DNA of 20,143 nucleotides from Thermococci archaeon (GTDB lineage: Archaea > Hadarchaeota > B88-G9). The position numbers and the translations under genes are program-made. The notes beneath the pieces are model-generated. The model saw nothing but the letters and a program-made list of their open reading frames with translations, did no database searches and was not told the origin of the DNA. Numbering within the stretch: the stretch's first letter is position 1; every line of letters starts with the position of its first letter. Shown here piece by piece: positions 6,029 through 13,628 of this stretch. The stretch spans positions 1-20,143 of the forward strand of contig QMUK01000011.1 of NCBI GenBank assembly GCA_003660555.1. The letters run 5' to 3'.

Positions 6029-7183
6029 CTAAGCCTCCTTTGTAACCCCGAATTCCAGTTTATAAACTCCAAACGTCTTAATTATTACTCTCCATAGACC
6101 TTGCTGTGGGTTATCGAACCTCAGGATTACTTCTTTCCTCCAATTGTTCTCTCTTAGATCTATTCCTTCCAAGTTCTCTAATTCCCTCTCTATAACTGAA
6201 TCCGGGCTTACCGGACCATTGGGTCCTATCACCTCTATCTTCACTTCTCTCGGAGGTGCTCTCTTAACCCACCAAGGGTATGGTGGATTTGGATACCTCA
6301 CTTCGAGTACTAGAGCGTTCAGTGTTCCCCTGACTTGGATTCTTTGTTCTTTGACAGATGGGGATCTTCTCTCGGTAACTAAGATGACCGTGCTCCATCC
6401 CAAAGAATTCTGATCCAAGAATCTCACTGCTCCAAGGAATTTCTCCTCATTTAGAGTTGTTGGTGGTAAATTAATTGATATCTCAAATTCAACGTCGCTC
6501 TTTGGAGGCACTACCTGCCCAGTGGGATTGACTGTGACCCAAGTTGGATCCATTGGAGTATAAGTGCCTACATCGGGGGGAGTTTGTGTGACTGCTTGCA
6601 GTGAAACGGGAGAGCTGGTTGGATTATGAATTCTAACTGAGAACACCAGAGGGAAATTATTTAACGTCTCTATCTCGATGAATCTAGGTTCTAGTGTCCA
6701 CTCTGGAGCATCTCTGACCCCTATTAACTTCAAGGGGCTCAGCTTCGCTACTGCATTATCGGCCTTGACTAATCCCTGTATTGTGTGTGGTCCTAACTTG
6801 ATGAATTCCGGTCCCCTAGAAACTACCTCCCACTTGAAGAGGAACTCTTCTCCTGGAGGAATATTGATTCTCGGTGGCTTAAGCTCAATTATTTTTCTTT
6901 TTTCGTTGTCTAACCTAGGCTCTTTCTTCTTAAGCTCTATCCCGCCAGAGAGTATGAGCTGTGCCTTCACATTCAGAGCTGTGTTAGTTCCAACGTTCTT
7001 GACTTTCATGTATACGAGGGCTGTCTCCCCATCCGTGATGACCTGCGGCCATACTTCGAACTGAGTTATCTGCAACTGAGTCTGAGGGAGACTCATTTCT
7101 TCTTCAGATTCAGATCCGAGGGCCGTTGTGGTTAGTAGTACGAGCACACATATTCCCAGAGGGAGCAAACTACTCCTAGCCAA
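6029..7183 (-). CDS. secreted protein with CARDB-like/Ig-like domains
   Basis: Exported 384-residue protein of unknown role. Residues 1-23 (MARSSLLPLGICVLVLLTTT...) form a signal peptide; an acidic SESEEE stretch follows. The next about 110 residues (ITQFEVWPQVITDGETALVY, MKVKNVGTNTALNVKAQLIL) show the strand pattern of CARDB-type Ig-like modules found in archaeal envelope proteins. A second Ig-like unit (about 170-265) has LVFSVRIHNPTSSPVSL and DVEFEISINLPP, and a third C-terminal beta domain holds VKIEVIGPNGPVSP and WRVIIKTFGVYKLEFGV. No C-terminal membrane anchor, LPxTG or PGF-type sorting signal is seen, so it is either released or held by partners. The start is TTG at 7181-7183, supported by AGGGTGGTG and by a TATA box at leader-compatible spacing. 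Proline-rich loops are common. It is not similar to its neighbours. Confidence 0.65.
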   Translation of the reverse strand: MARSSLLPLGICVLVLLTTTALGSESEEEMSLPQTQLQITQFEVWPQVITDGETALVYMKVKNVGTNTALNVKAQLILSGGIELKKKEPRLDNEKRKIIELKPPRINIPPGEEFLFKWEVVSRGPEFIKLGPHTIQGLVKADNAVAKLSPLKLIGVRDAPEWTLEPRFIEIETLNNFPLVFSVRIHNPTSSPVSLQAVTQTPPDVGTYTPMDPTWVTVNPTGQVVPPKSDVEFEISINLPPTTLNEEKFLGAVRFLDQNSLGWSTVILVTERRSPSVKEQRIQVRGTLNALVLEVRYPNPPYPWWVKRAPPREVKIEVIGPNGPVSPDSVIERELENLEGIDLRENNWRKEVILRFDNPQQGLWRVIIKTFGVYKLEFGVTKEA

Positions 7184-7213
7184 GGCACCACCCTAGGGTG
7201 AGAAGAAGGGATT

Positions 7214-7228
7214 CGAATATATTTTTTT
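7214..7228 (-). promoter_or_regulatory. TATA box of the secreted-protein gene
   Basis: Read on the minus strand, AAAAAAATATATTCG is a strong TATA element. Initiation about 25 bp downstream (near 7193-7195) gives a short leader of about 11 bases that includes the GGTGGTG ribosome-binding site before the TTG start at 7183. Confidence 0.6.
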
Positions 7229-7244
7229 CGTAGAAACAAATGTT

Positions 7245-7916
7245 TCATGTCAAATTTAATGATTTCAAGACTTCTTGAACACCCATTCCTTCCTTAAGTG
7301 AGCCTTTGACTACTTTTAGCTTGGGATTTATCCTGAGAGCATCCCTTTCTATACTAGATGGATTTACATCCATGGCTTCTGCTAAATCTATTTTGTTGAT
7401 GAATAGTAGGTCAGCGTCTTCGAGTATCATGGGGTGCTTCACTATGGTGTAGGGCCCCTCAGTCACTGAGACTACCACTATTATCTGCTGGGATCCCAAT
7501 GGAAAGTCGGCTGGACATATCAAGTTACCAACGTTCTCTATGAAAATCAGGTCTAGTTTCCTTGGATCTAATACATTAATGGCCTTCCTGACTAGGTTAG
7601 CATCTAGATGGCATTCTCCACCTGTGTTTATCTGTACCACCTTGGCTCCTTTTTTCTCAAGCCTCTCGGCATCTATTGTGGTAGTGACGTCTCCAGCCAT
7701 TACTCCTATTTCATACTTATCTGAAAGGACTTCTACAAGACTCTCTATGAGGGAAGTCTTCCCAGAACCTATGGATCCCCTCACCTCTATTACTCTAACT
7801 CCATATTCCTGGAACTTCTTCTTGTTCTCCTCAGCTATCTTCCTATTTTCCTCTAGGAGTTCTTCCGATAACTCTATGTCATATATCTCCCCAGAGAATT
7901 CTATTTTCCTAACCAA
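7245..7916 (-). CDS. hypB: hydrogenase nickel incorporation GTPase HypB
   Basis: SIMIBI-class GTPase that delivers nickel to [NiFe]-hydrogenase during maturation. The 223 residues contain the P-loop GSIGSGKT at 47-54, the switch region GDVTTTIDAERL (75-86), the metal-binding pair Cys102-His103 in NTGGECHLD, Cys134 in LICPADFPLG, and the guanine-specificity motif NKID at 174-177. The Cys-His/Cys set matches the dimer-interface nickel/zinc site of archaeal HypB. There is no N-terminal CxxCGC or His-rich metal store. The start is TTG at 7914-7916 after GAGGGAC; a downstream ATG is not available near the N-terminus. No hypA or hydrogenase gene is in the window, so its client enzyme must lie elsewhere. 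The lone position is slightly unusual, since hypA-hypB pairs are common. Confidence 0.93.
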   Translation of the reverse strand: MVRKIEFSGEIYDIELSEELLEENRKIAEENKKKFQEYGVRVIEVRGSIGSGKTSLIESLVEVLSDKYEIGVMAGDVTTTIDAERLEKKGAKVVQINTGGECHLDANLVRKAINVLDPRKLDLIFIENVGNLICPADFPLGSQQIIVVVSVTEGPYTIVKHPMILEDADLLFINKIDLAEAMDVNPSSIERDALRINPKLKVVKGSLKEGMGVQEVLKSLNLT

Positions 7917-7945
7917 TTCAGTCCCTCAGACTTGTGACCGAGTAA

Positions 7946-7958
7946 GAAATAAAAAATT
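7946..7958 (-). promoter_or_regulatory. TATA box of hypB
   Basis: Minus-strand TTTTTTATTTCTT is a TATA-like element. A start about 25 bp downstream (near 7926) falls just at the SD GAGGGAC before the TTG start of hypB, giving a leader of about 10 bases. Confidence 0.5.
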
Positions 7959-8551
7959 ATTTCTCGAAGCACTCATTTGACTGAACTTTCCAGAGTCCAG
8001 CTCAAAATAGGGGAAATTCAGCAATATTTTAGAAGAATTTCTTAGGAGTACTCCGCCTCGTACATGGACTGATAGAACGTGATCGGGGAAGTTTATAGTC
8101 TCTCGTATGCGTCTGCAAGACAGAGTGAACTGAGTATCTTCTCGGGGCTTCTCTCGAACGTTCCTCGCTTCATTCCTGAATTATGAATTTATCGAGAAAC
8201 ATTCGGCCAATACAGTACTCCTCCTAGGTTGTCCCTTTAAGACTGCATCACTTGAATTAAACACTAAAAGGTTCCCCAAGATTTGGAGTCCTAAAACAGT
8301 CCGAAGGGGATTACCTGTCTTTGGCATAATTAGTTAGTGATTTTATTTATTGGACCATTGAGAGACGAATGCTCGTCAGTTGGCTACACTGTGATGCTTT
8401 AGCTTAGATGCCTAGTGACGTCCTCGGTAATAGTTAGCTGGTGTTACTTAAGCTAGATCTGAATTAGTCAGAGCGTCAACTCCTCTCTCAAAACATGATA
8501 CTTGGAAAGTAGTATTGAGTTAATTCGCTAAACTCTCCATTCTGCCATCCA

Positions 8552-8566
8552 GAAAGTTTTTAAATT
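8552..8566 (+). promoter_or_regulatory. BRE/TATA promoter of malic enzyme
   Basis: GAAAG followed by TTTTTAAAT is an excellent archaeal BRE plus TATA pair. The centre near 8560 predicts transcription starting at about 8585-8588, only a few bases before the ATG at 8590. No SD lies before that ATG, so the message is probably leaderless. It is the clearest promoter in the window. Confidence 0.75.
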
Positions 8567-8589
8567 CTCATGCCTGGGATTCCCTCGGG

Positions 8590-9954
8590 ATGGAGATGAA
8601 AGAAGAAAATGTGAAGAAACTAGTAGAGAAGGCTAAACTTCCAGGGAAGAAGGCCTTGGCTTGGCATCCATTCTACAGAGGGAAAATAGAGGTAATGCCG
8701 AAGTGCTCCATAACATCTTACGATGACTTCAGCGTGTGGTACACTCCTGGGGTAGCTGAGCCTTGTAAAGAGATACACAAGGATCCGGAAAAGGTCTTTG
8801 AGCACACTAATAAGTGGAATTACGTGGCAGTGATAAGCGACGGCACTAGAATCTTAGGTCTGGGAGACATAGGGCCATTGGCTGGTTTGCCTGTCATGGA
8901 GGGAAAGGCCCTTCTCTTCAAGTATTTAGGAGGAGTAGATGCCTTCCCGATAATGATAGGCACCAAAGATCCAGATGAGTTCATTCAAGCTGTGAAGTGG
9001 ATATCCCCGACTTTCGGTGGAATAAACCTAGAGGACATAGAGAGGCCTAAGTGCTTCTACATCCTCGAGAGATTAAGAGAAGAGTTGGACATTCCAGTTT
9101 GGCACGACGACCAACAAGGAACTGCAGCAGTTACCTTGGCTGGGATAATAAACAGTTTGAAGTTAGTTGGAAAGAAGCTCAATGAAGTGACTATAACCCT
9201 AATAGGAGCTGGAGCCGCTAACATATGTTTAGCTAGGACTCTGATAAAAGCTGGAGCTAATCCCAAGAAGATAATACTAGTGGACAGTAAGGGAATATTA
9301 CACCCAGGAAGAGAGGATCTAGAGAGAGGCAAAGAAGAAGACCCATATAAATGGGAACTGGCCCAAATAACCAATGGAGAAGGAAGAACTGGTGGGATAC
9401 CCGAATCGCTGGAAGGGGTTGATGTGGCAGTAGCCGCCTCTACTCCTGGTCCAGGAACAATAAAGAAGGAGTGGGTCTCGAAGATGGCAGACGATGCTAT
9501 AATGTTTGCAGAGGCAAATCCAGTCCCCGAAATATGGCCGTGGGAGGCAAAAGAGGCTGGAGTGAAGATATTTGGTACTGGGAGGTCGGACTTTCCGAAC
9601 CAAGTGAATAACTCCCTCGGATTCCCTGGAATATTTAGAGGGACCCTAGACGTGAGAGCCACTACCATAACGGATGAAATGCACATAGCTGCAGCTTATG
9701 CCATAGCAGAAGTAGCTGAGGAGAAGGGGCTAAGCGAGGACTACGTCATACCAACAATGGAAGACTGGGAAGTCTTTCCCAGAGAGGCTGTGGCGGTTGG
9801 AATGAAGGCCATAGAACAAGGAGTCGCTAGATTGAAACTCAGTGAGGAAGAACTCTATGAAAAAGCCCTCTCAATGATAAAGGAATCAAGAGACAAATTA
9901 CACTGTCTTATGGAGAACGGACTCATAAAGAAGCCCCCCGAGATCAAAGAGTAA
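8590..9954 (+). CDS. malic enzyme (malate dehydrogenase, oxaloacetate-decarboxylating)
   Basis: Converts malate to pyruvate and CO2 with reduction of NAD(P)+, linking C4 acids to pyruvate. The 454 residues carry the family landmarks in order: VWYTPGVAEPC (49-59), VISDGTRILGLGDIG (81-95), the catalytic-lysine motif EGKALLFK (104-111), metal-ligand segment INLEDIERPKCF (145-156), WHDDQQGTAAVTLAG (171-185), the dinucleotide-binding LIGAGAANICLA (204-215) with Asp232 at the end of the second strand, and GTGRSDFPNQVNN (329-341). The acidic residue in VDSKG hints at NAD preference, but this is not decisive. It is somewhat longer at both ends than short archaeal/bacterial forms. A second Met at 8596 is an alternative start, but the TATA spacing favours 8590. 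Trm5 follows 24 bp later, perhaps co-transcribed. Confidence 0.93.
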   Translation: MEMKEENVKKLVEKAKLPGKKALAWHPFYRGKIEVMPKCSITSYDDFSVWYTPGVAEPCKEIHKDPEKVFEHTNKWNYVAVISDGTRILGLGDIGPLAGLPVMEGKALLFKYLGGVDAFPIMIGTKDPDEFIQAVKWISPTFGGINLEDIERPKCFYILERLREELDIPVWHDDQQGTAAVTLAGIINSLKLVGKKLNEVTITLIGAGAANICLARTLIKAGANPKKIILVDSKGILHPGREDLERGKEEDPYKWELAQITNGEGRTGGIPESLEGVDVAVAASTPGPGTIKKEWVSKMADDAIMFAEANPVPEIWPWEAKEAGVKIFGTGRSDFPNQVNNSLGFPGIFRGTLDVRATTITDEMHIAAAYAIAEVAEEKGLSEDYVIPTMEDWEVFPREAVAVGMKAIEQGVARLKLSEEELYEKALSMIKESRDKLHCLMENGLIKKPPEIKE

Positions 9955-9978
9955 ACAAAGGAGACGAAAGAATGGGAG

Positions 9979-10998
9979 ATGATCGGGCTCAAAGTAAATA
10001 GGAAGGAGGCAGAGAGAGCTAAGAAAGTACTTAGGAGTAAAGGGCTCCTCATGGAAAGTTATTTTCCAATTCACGAGGAGGAATACGTGATCTTTCCCTT
10101 GAACGGTATAGGGGACCTTCCCCTAGGCGAAATAGTAAAAGGTATCCAATTTCAGAAACGAAAAGAGAAAAAGAAATCTGTTTATGATTTGCTAAAGGAA
10201 ATGAGTATCGATCACAGAGGGTTCACATACTACCTAGTGGGGGACATAGCAATAGCTAAGGTACCTGAAGGTATACCGTTGGAATTGAAGGAAATCGGGA
10301 GGTTAATAGCTGAGTGCCAAAGTGGGGTCAGATTGGTCCTAGTAGAAAGAGGCAAGAGAGTTGGGGAGTTCAGGAGAAGAGAATATGAAATAGCATTCGG
10401 TTATGGGATGACTGAGACAATACACAGGGAACACGGCCTCAGATTAAAGTTGGATCCAACTGAGGTTTTCTTTGATCCCAAACTCTCTAGAGAAAGAAGA
10501 AAAATTGCTGAATTATCTTCTGACGGGGAGAGAATTCTAGTAATGTTTTCAGGAATCGGACCTTATCCCCTAGTAATAGGGAAATTCAGGAAGGGGTGCG
10601 AAATTCTCGGAATAGAGGCCAACGAGATTGCATACCGCTATTCTCTGGAGAATCTAGAGATAAACAAGAAGTTGCTGAAATCAAAAGTTAAATTCGTTCT
10701 AGGAGATGTAAGAGAAGTCCATGGAATAGGAGAATTTGATAGGATTGTTATGCCAAGACCTAGAGGAAAAGAAGACTTCCTAGAGGTTGCATTGAGGTTC
10801 TCTAGTGAAAAATGCACGATACACTTCTACGATTTTCTCAAAGAAGGAGAGATCGAGCACAGGAGAAGAGAACTCATTAGATTAATTTCGAAATTGGGAG
10901 GAGAAACGCTGAGCATAGAACATAGGAGAGTGGGAAGTATAGGGCAGAGGAAGTACAGAATTTGTTTCGACTTCCTAATCAAAAAAAGAAGAAAATAG
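9979..10998 (+). CDS. trm5: tRNA (guanine-37-N1)-methyltransferase, Trm5 family
   Basis: Class I SAM-dependent enzyme that forms m1G37 next to the anticodon, suppressing frameshifting. Of 339 residues, about 1-60 form the N-terminal D1 domain (MIGLKVNRKEAERAKKVL, YVIFPLNGIGDLPL). The middle domain has GFTYYLVGDIAIAKVPEG and the strongly conserved LKLDPTEVFFDPKLSRERRK at 157-176. The methyltransferase domain has SAM motif MFSGIGPYPLVIGK at 189-202, the acidic strand end GIEANEIAY, LGDVREV, and VMPRPRG at 257-263 in place of the NLP motif I recall for Trm5. That difference leaves a small chance of a relative such as TYW2 or Taw22. The ATG at 9979 overlaps a GGAGATG that could act as SD, so the exact start is uncertain. 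The 3' end overlaps cysS antisense by 24 bp. Confidence 0.85.
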   Translation: MIGLKVNRKEAERAKKVLRSKGLLMESYFPIHEEEYVIFPLNGIGDLPLGEIVKGIQFQKRKEKKKSVYDLLKEMSIDHRGFTYYLVGDIAIAKVPEGIPLELKEIGRLIAECQSGVRLVLVERGKRVGEFRRREYEIAFGYGMTETIHREHGLRLKLDPTEVFFDPKLSRERRKIAELSSDGERILVMFSGIGPYPLVIGKFRKGCEILGIEANEIAYRYSLENLEINKKLLKSKVKFVLGDVREVHGIGEFDRIVMPRPRGKEDFLEVALRFSSEKCTIHFYDFLKEGEIEHRRRELIRLISKLGGETLSIEHRRVGSIGQRKYRICFDFLIKKRRK

Positions 10999-12453
10999 AA
11001 TCTCTTCTTCTCCGATTCTCTTTAATTTATCTTTTAACTCGTCTAATATTTCTCTTAGCACTTTCTCCCTTCCCAGATCTCTTACTAGTGTTTCTCCGTT
11101 CTTGTCCTCTAACTCTATTCCCATTTGCCTCAATCTCTCTCTTATCCAGTCACTTATCTCATAGAGTTTCTTCTCTCTGAGCTTGGATCTGATCTTTATC
11201 AGAGAATCCAATAGATCTGAGACAGATGGTTCATATTCTTTCTCTAGGACTCCGAATATCTTTGAAAAGACTGAGAAGAACTTCTCCATCTCCTCCTTAG
11301 TTCTCTCACCTATTCTCGGTAGTTCCCTATTCACGAGCTTGACGAACTCGTGAAACTCAGATAAAGCTCTAGGGGTGTTGAAATCATCATCTAGTGCTTC
11401 AAAGAACTTCTCCTTTATTCTAAGTATTTCACCTATTAGTTCCTCATCGTCCTCTTTGGACGGGGATGCGCTCCTGAGCTTCAATAGAGTTTCCCTGATT
11501 CTATTCAGGGTCTCCTGAGTTGATCTCAGGCCGTCTTCCGAGAAGTTCATCTGACTTCTGTAATGGGCAGAGAGAAGATAGAGTCTAAGAGCTTCTGGGT
11601 CATACCCTCTCTTGAGCAGATCTTTAACAGTTATTACGTTTCCAAGTGACTTACTCATCTTCTCTTCTCTCACTCTTAGATGCCCAGTGTGTACCCAATA
11701 TCTGCAGAAAGGGGCCTTTCCAGTGTAAGCTTCTGACTGAGCTATCTCGTTCTCGTGGTGTGGAAATATTAGATCGGTGGCCCCACCGTGTATGTCTATT
11801 TGCTCCCCCAAGTACTTCATGCTCATCACACTACACTCTATGTGCCACCCTGGTCTTCCCCTCCCCCAGGGACTAGGCCAAGAGGGTTCTCCCTCCTTAG
11901 AACTCTTCCAGAGAGCAAAATCTAGAGGATCTCTTTTCTTCTCACCAGGTTCTACCCTAGCTCCAGCCTCTAAATCCTCTATCCTCTGTTTTGATAGTTT
12001 GCCGTACTCTGGAAACTTTCTAACTGAGAAATAAACGTCTCCATTTGAGACATAGGCATATCCTTTGTCTATTAGGGCTTGTATTACTTCTATCATCTCC
12101 GGAATGTGAGCGGTTGCTCTAGGTTGAACGTCTGGCAATATACAGTTCAGAGACTTCATGTCCTCTGTGAAGGAGTCTATATATTTCTCTGCTAGCTCTT
12201 GAATTGTTATTCCCTCTTCCTTTGCCTTTTTTATCATCTTATCGTCTACATCGGTTATGTTCCTGACGTACTTCACGTCATAGCCTTTGAACTTGAGATA
12301 TCTCACTAGGGAATCATAGAAGACGAACGTCTTGGCATGACCGATGTGGGAGTGGTCGTAAACGGTTGGACCACAGACGTATATTCTCACTTCTCCCTCT
12401 TTAATTGGTCTGAACTCCTCCTTCTCCCCTGTGAGAGTGTTGTGTATCCTCAA
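10975..12453 (-). CDS. cysS: cysteinyl-tRNA synthetase
   Basis: Class I synthetase charging tRNA-Cys in the cytosol; 492 residues, normal for the monomeric family. The zinc ligands are all visible: Cys27 (YVCGPTVYD), Cys207 (WHIECSVMS), His232 and Glu236 (FPHHENEIAQ), close to the E. coli numbering. The HIGH signature is HIGH at 36-39 (DHSHIGHAK) and KMSKS is at 265-269 (REEKMSKSLGN). The helical DALR-type and anticodon-binding C-terminal part follows, ending in a hydrophobic/acidic tail ILFSSFFD. The start is TTG at 12451-12453 and no strong SD precedes it. Presence of CysRS means this archaeon need not use the indirect SepRS/SepCysS route of many methanogens. The terminal codons lie antisense to the end of trm5. 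Confidence 0.95.
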   Translation of the reverse strand: MRIHNTLTGEKEEFRPIKEGEVRIYVCGPTVYDHSHIGHAKTFVFYDSLVRYLKFKGYDVKYVRNITDVDDKMIKKAKEEGITIQELAEKYIDSFTEDMKSLNCILPDVQPRATAHIPEMIEVIQALIDKGYAYVSNGDVYFSVRKFPEYGKLSKQRIEDLEAGARVEPGEKKRDPLDFALWKSSKEGEPSWPSPWGRGRPGWHIECSVMSMKYLGEQIDIHGGATDLIFPHHENEIAQSEAYTGKAPFCRYWVHTGHLRVREEKMSKSLGNVITVKDLLKRGYDPEALRLYLLSAHYRSQMNFSEDGLRSTQETLNRIRETLLKLRSASPSKEDDEELIGEILRIKEKFFEALDDDFNTPRALSEFHEFVKLVNRELPRIGERTKEEMEKFFSVFSKIFGVLEKEYEPSVSDLLDSLIKIRSKLREKKLYEISDWIRERLRQMGIELEDKNGETLVRDLGREKVLREILDELKDKLKRIGEEEILFSSFFD

Positions 12454-12595
12454 CGTCTAGACCCAAACGGCTTAGGTAAAGAGATAGAAAAGCCTTTCGA
12501 GTAACTTGGAATAAAAGAGCTCATCTCATATGCTTGAGAAATCACTAGAAGAATGATCTGGGCTACCAATGGGTCTGACTCGGAGTTGCATTAGC

Positions 12596-13531
12596 TTATT
12601 TGTGATGTCTCTCAAAGAAGTTCAGTATCGCTTCGCTTGCGTCGAAATCCATGCAAGTCCTTCCTATTATTCTCTCTGGTAAGTATTGACTTCCTCCGGG
12701 CCAAGTGTGTCCCCCTCCCTCTATGGCGTATAGAACTACCTCTGCTTCAGTCTCTGGATTCAGGTACCTAGTCACTTTGACTCTAGTTCCGTCTTCCGAG
12801 AGGTCGGGCAAATACCTCTCCTCCTTTTCGGAACACCCATTCCTTAGAGTCCAGTATTCCACCACCTCCGGTATTGGTAGAACTTCTCCTAGAGTAACTC
12901 CAGATCTAGTGGTTAGTTCTCCCCCCTTCCAAGGCACTATTGGGTCTTGTAATCCGTGTATTATCAGAACAGAAATTGGAGATTTCCCTGGACAATTGAG
13001 AGATTTGGGCATAGATCCGGAGACGCATGCTATTGCAGCAATTCTCTCTGGAATTTCGCAAGCTATTCTATAGGCCATCATGGCTCCATTGGAGAAGCCT
13101 GCTACGTAAACTCTTCCATCGTCCAAGTTATATTTCTCTATCAAGTGATCTATTAGCTTTGATATGAATGAAACGTCGTCTACTTCTCCTCTTTGAGAAT
13201 AGTAAGCGTTTATTCCTCTTCCATCGTTCCAGTGTTTTCTCAATGCATTCGGGTATGCCACTAAGAATCCCCTTTCATCTGCTAGTTCATTGAAGCCCGT
13301 TAATCTTGCTATACTCTTCCCAGAGCCACCTCCTCCATGCAATGCTATCAACAGGGATCCATTCATCTTCGGTGGAATGTGAAGGAAATACGTCCTCTCG
13401 ATTCCACTGACCTCTATTGATTCCTCCTTTAGATTCATTTTCTCTCTCCAAGGGAATGAAAATTGTGAAAACAAGAGGAGTAGCATAAGTGCAATTAATA
13501 TTATTGCTATTGGGATTCCTCTCTTGTTCAT
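12596..13531 (-). CDS. membrane-anchored PHB-depolymerase/feruloyl-esterase-like hydrolase (CE1-type)
   Basis: Alpha/beta-hydrolase of 311 residues acting outside the membrane, probably on an ester-linked substrate. Residues 5-22 form one hydrophobic N-terminal segment (uncleaved anchor or signal peptide). The domain shows the oxyanion loop ALHGGGGSGKS (63-73), LVAYPNALRKHWNDGRG (90-106), the nucleophile elbow GFSNG with Ser147, catalytic Asp196 in HGLQDPIVPW and His275 in EGGGHTWPGG. These are hallmarks of the Esterase_phb/LpqC group (COG3509), mostly bacterial. Cys158, 169, 180, 233 and 293 could include the disulfides usual in secreted members. The ATG at 13529-13531 has a good SD, GGGAGGA. 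Neighbouring genes do not hint at a substrate; activity on poly-hydroxybutyrate itself is not implied. Horizontal acquisition is plausible. Confidence 0.85.
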   Translation of the reverse strand: MNKRGIPIAIILIALMLLLLFSQFSFPWREKMNLKEESIEVSGIERTYFLHIPPKMNGSLLIALHGGGGSGKSIARLTGFNELADERGFLVAYPNALRKHWNDGRGINAYYSQRGEVDDVSFISKLIDHLIEKYNLDDGRVYVAGFSNGAMMAYRIACEIPERIAAIACVSGSMPKSLNCPGKSPISVLIIHGLQDPIVPWKGGELTTRSGVTLGEVLPIPEVVEYWTLRNGCSEKEERYLPDLSEDGTRVKVTRYLNPETEAEVVLYAIEGGGHTWPGGSQYLPERIIGRTCMDFDASEAILNFFERHHK

Positions 13532-13628
13532 ACTATCCTCCCGCTCATTTGATTTAGTACATGTGACTGATCCTCTGATGTGCTTCCCAGTTTCCTAATT
13601 GTGTCACTCGGTGATATAGCCTAGAGTT

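Larger units (their letters stand above)
7917..8589. other. 673-bp region without a convincing gene
   Basis: Apart from the hypB promoter at its left end and the malic-enzyme promoter at its right end, no coding frame of plausible length or composition is present on either strand. A TATA-like GTTTATAGTC occurs near 8090-8099 (preceded by GGGGAA) and another, TTTTATTTAT, at 8341-8350. A perfect 5-bp hairpin with a 4-base loop, GACGA-ATGC-TCGTC, is at 8364-8377. No tRNA T-arm, SRP RNA or RNase P RNA signature was recognised. It could hide a lineage-specific noncoding RNA or be the remains of a lost gene. Confidence 0.55.

Noticed and set aside
8391-8462. Possible C/D-box guide RNA (GTGATGC ... 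CTGA)
   Set aside because: The C box has a mismatch at its last base, flanking bases do not form the expected terminal stem, and no clear internal C'/D' pair is present.
9972-10001. ATG at 9972 with GGAG upstream, ahead of trm5
   Set aside because: It opens only nine codons, in a different frame, before TAG; the Trm5 domain matches from the ATG at 9979.
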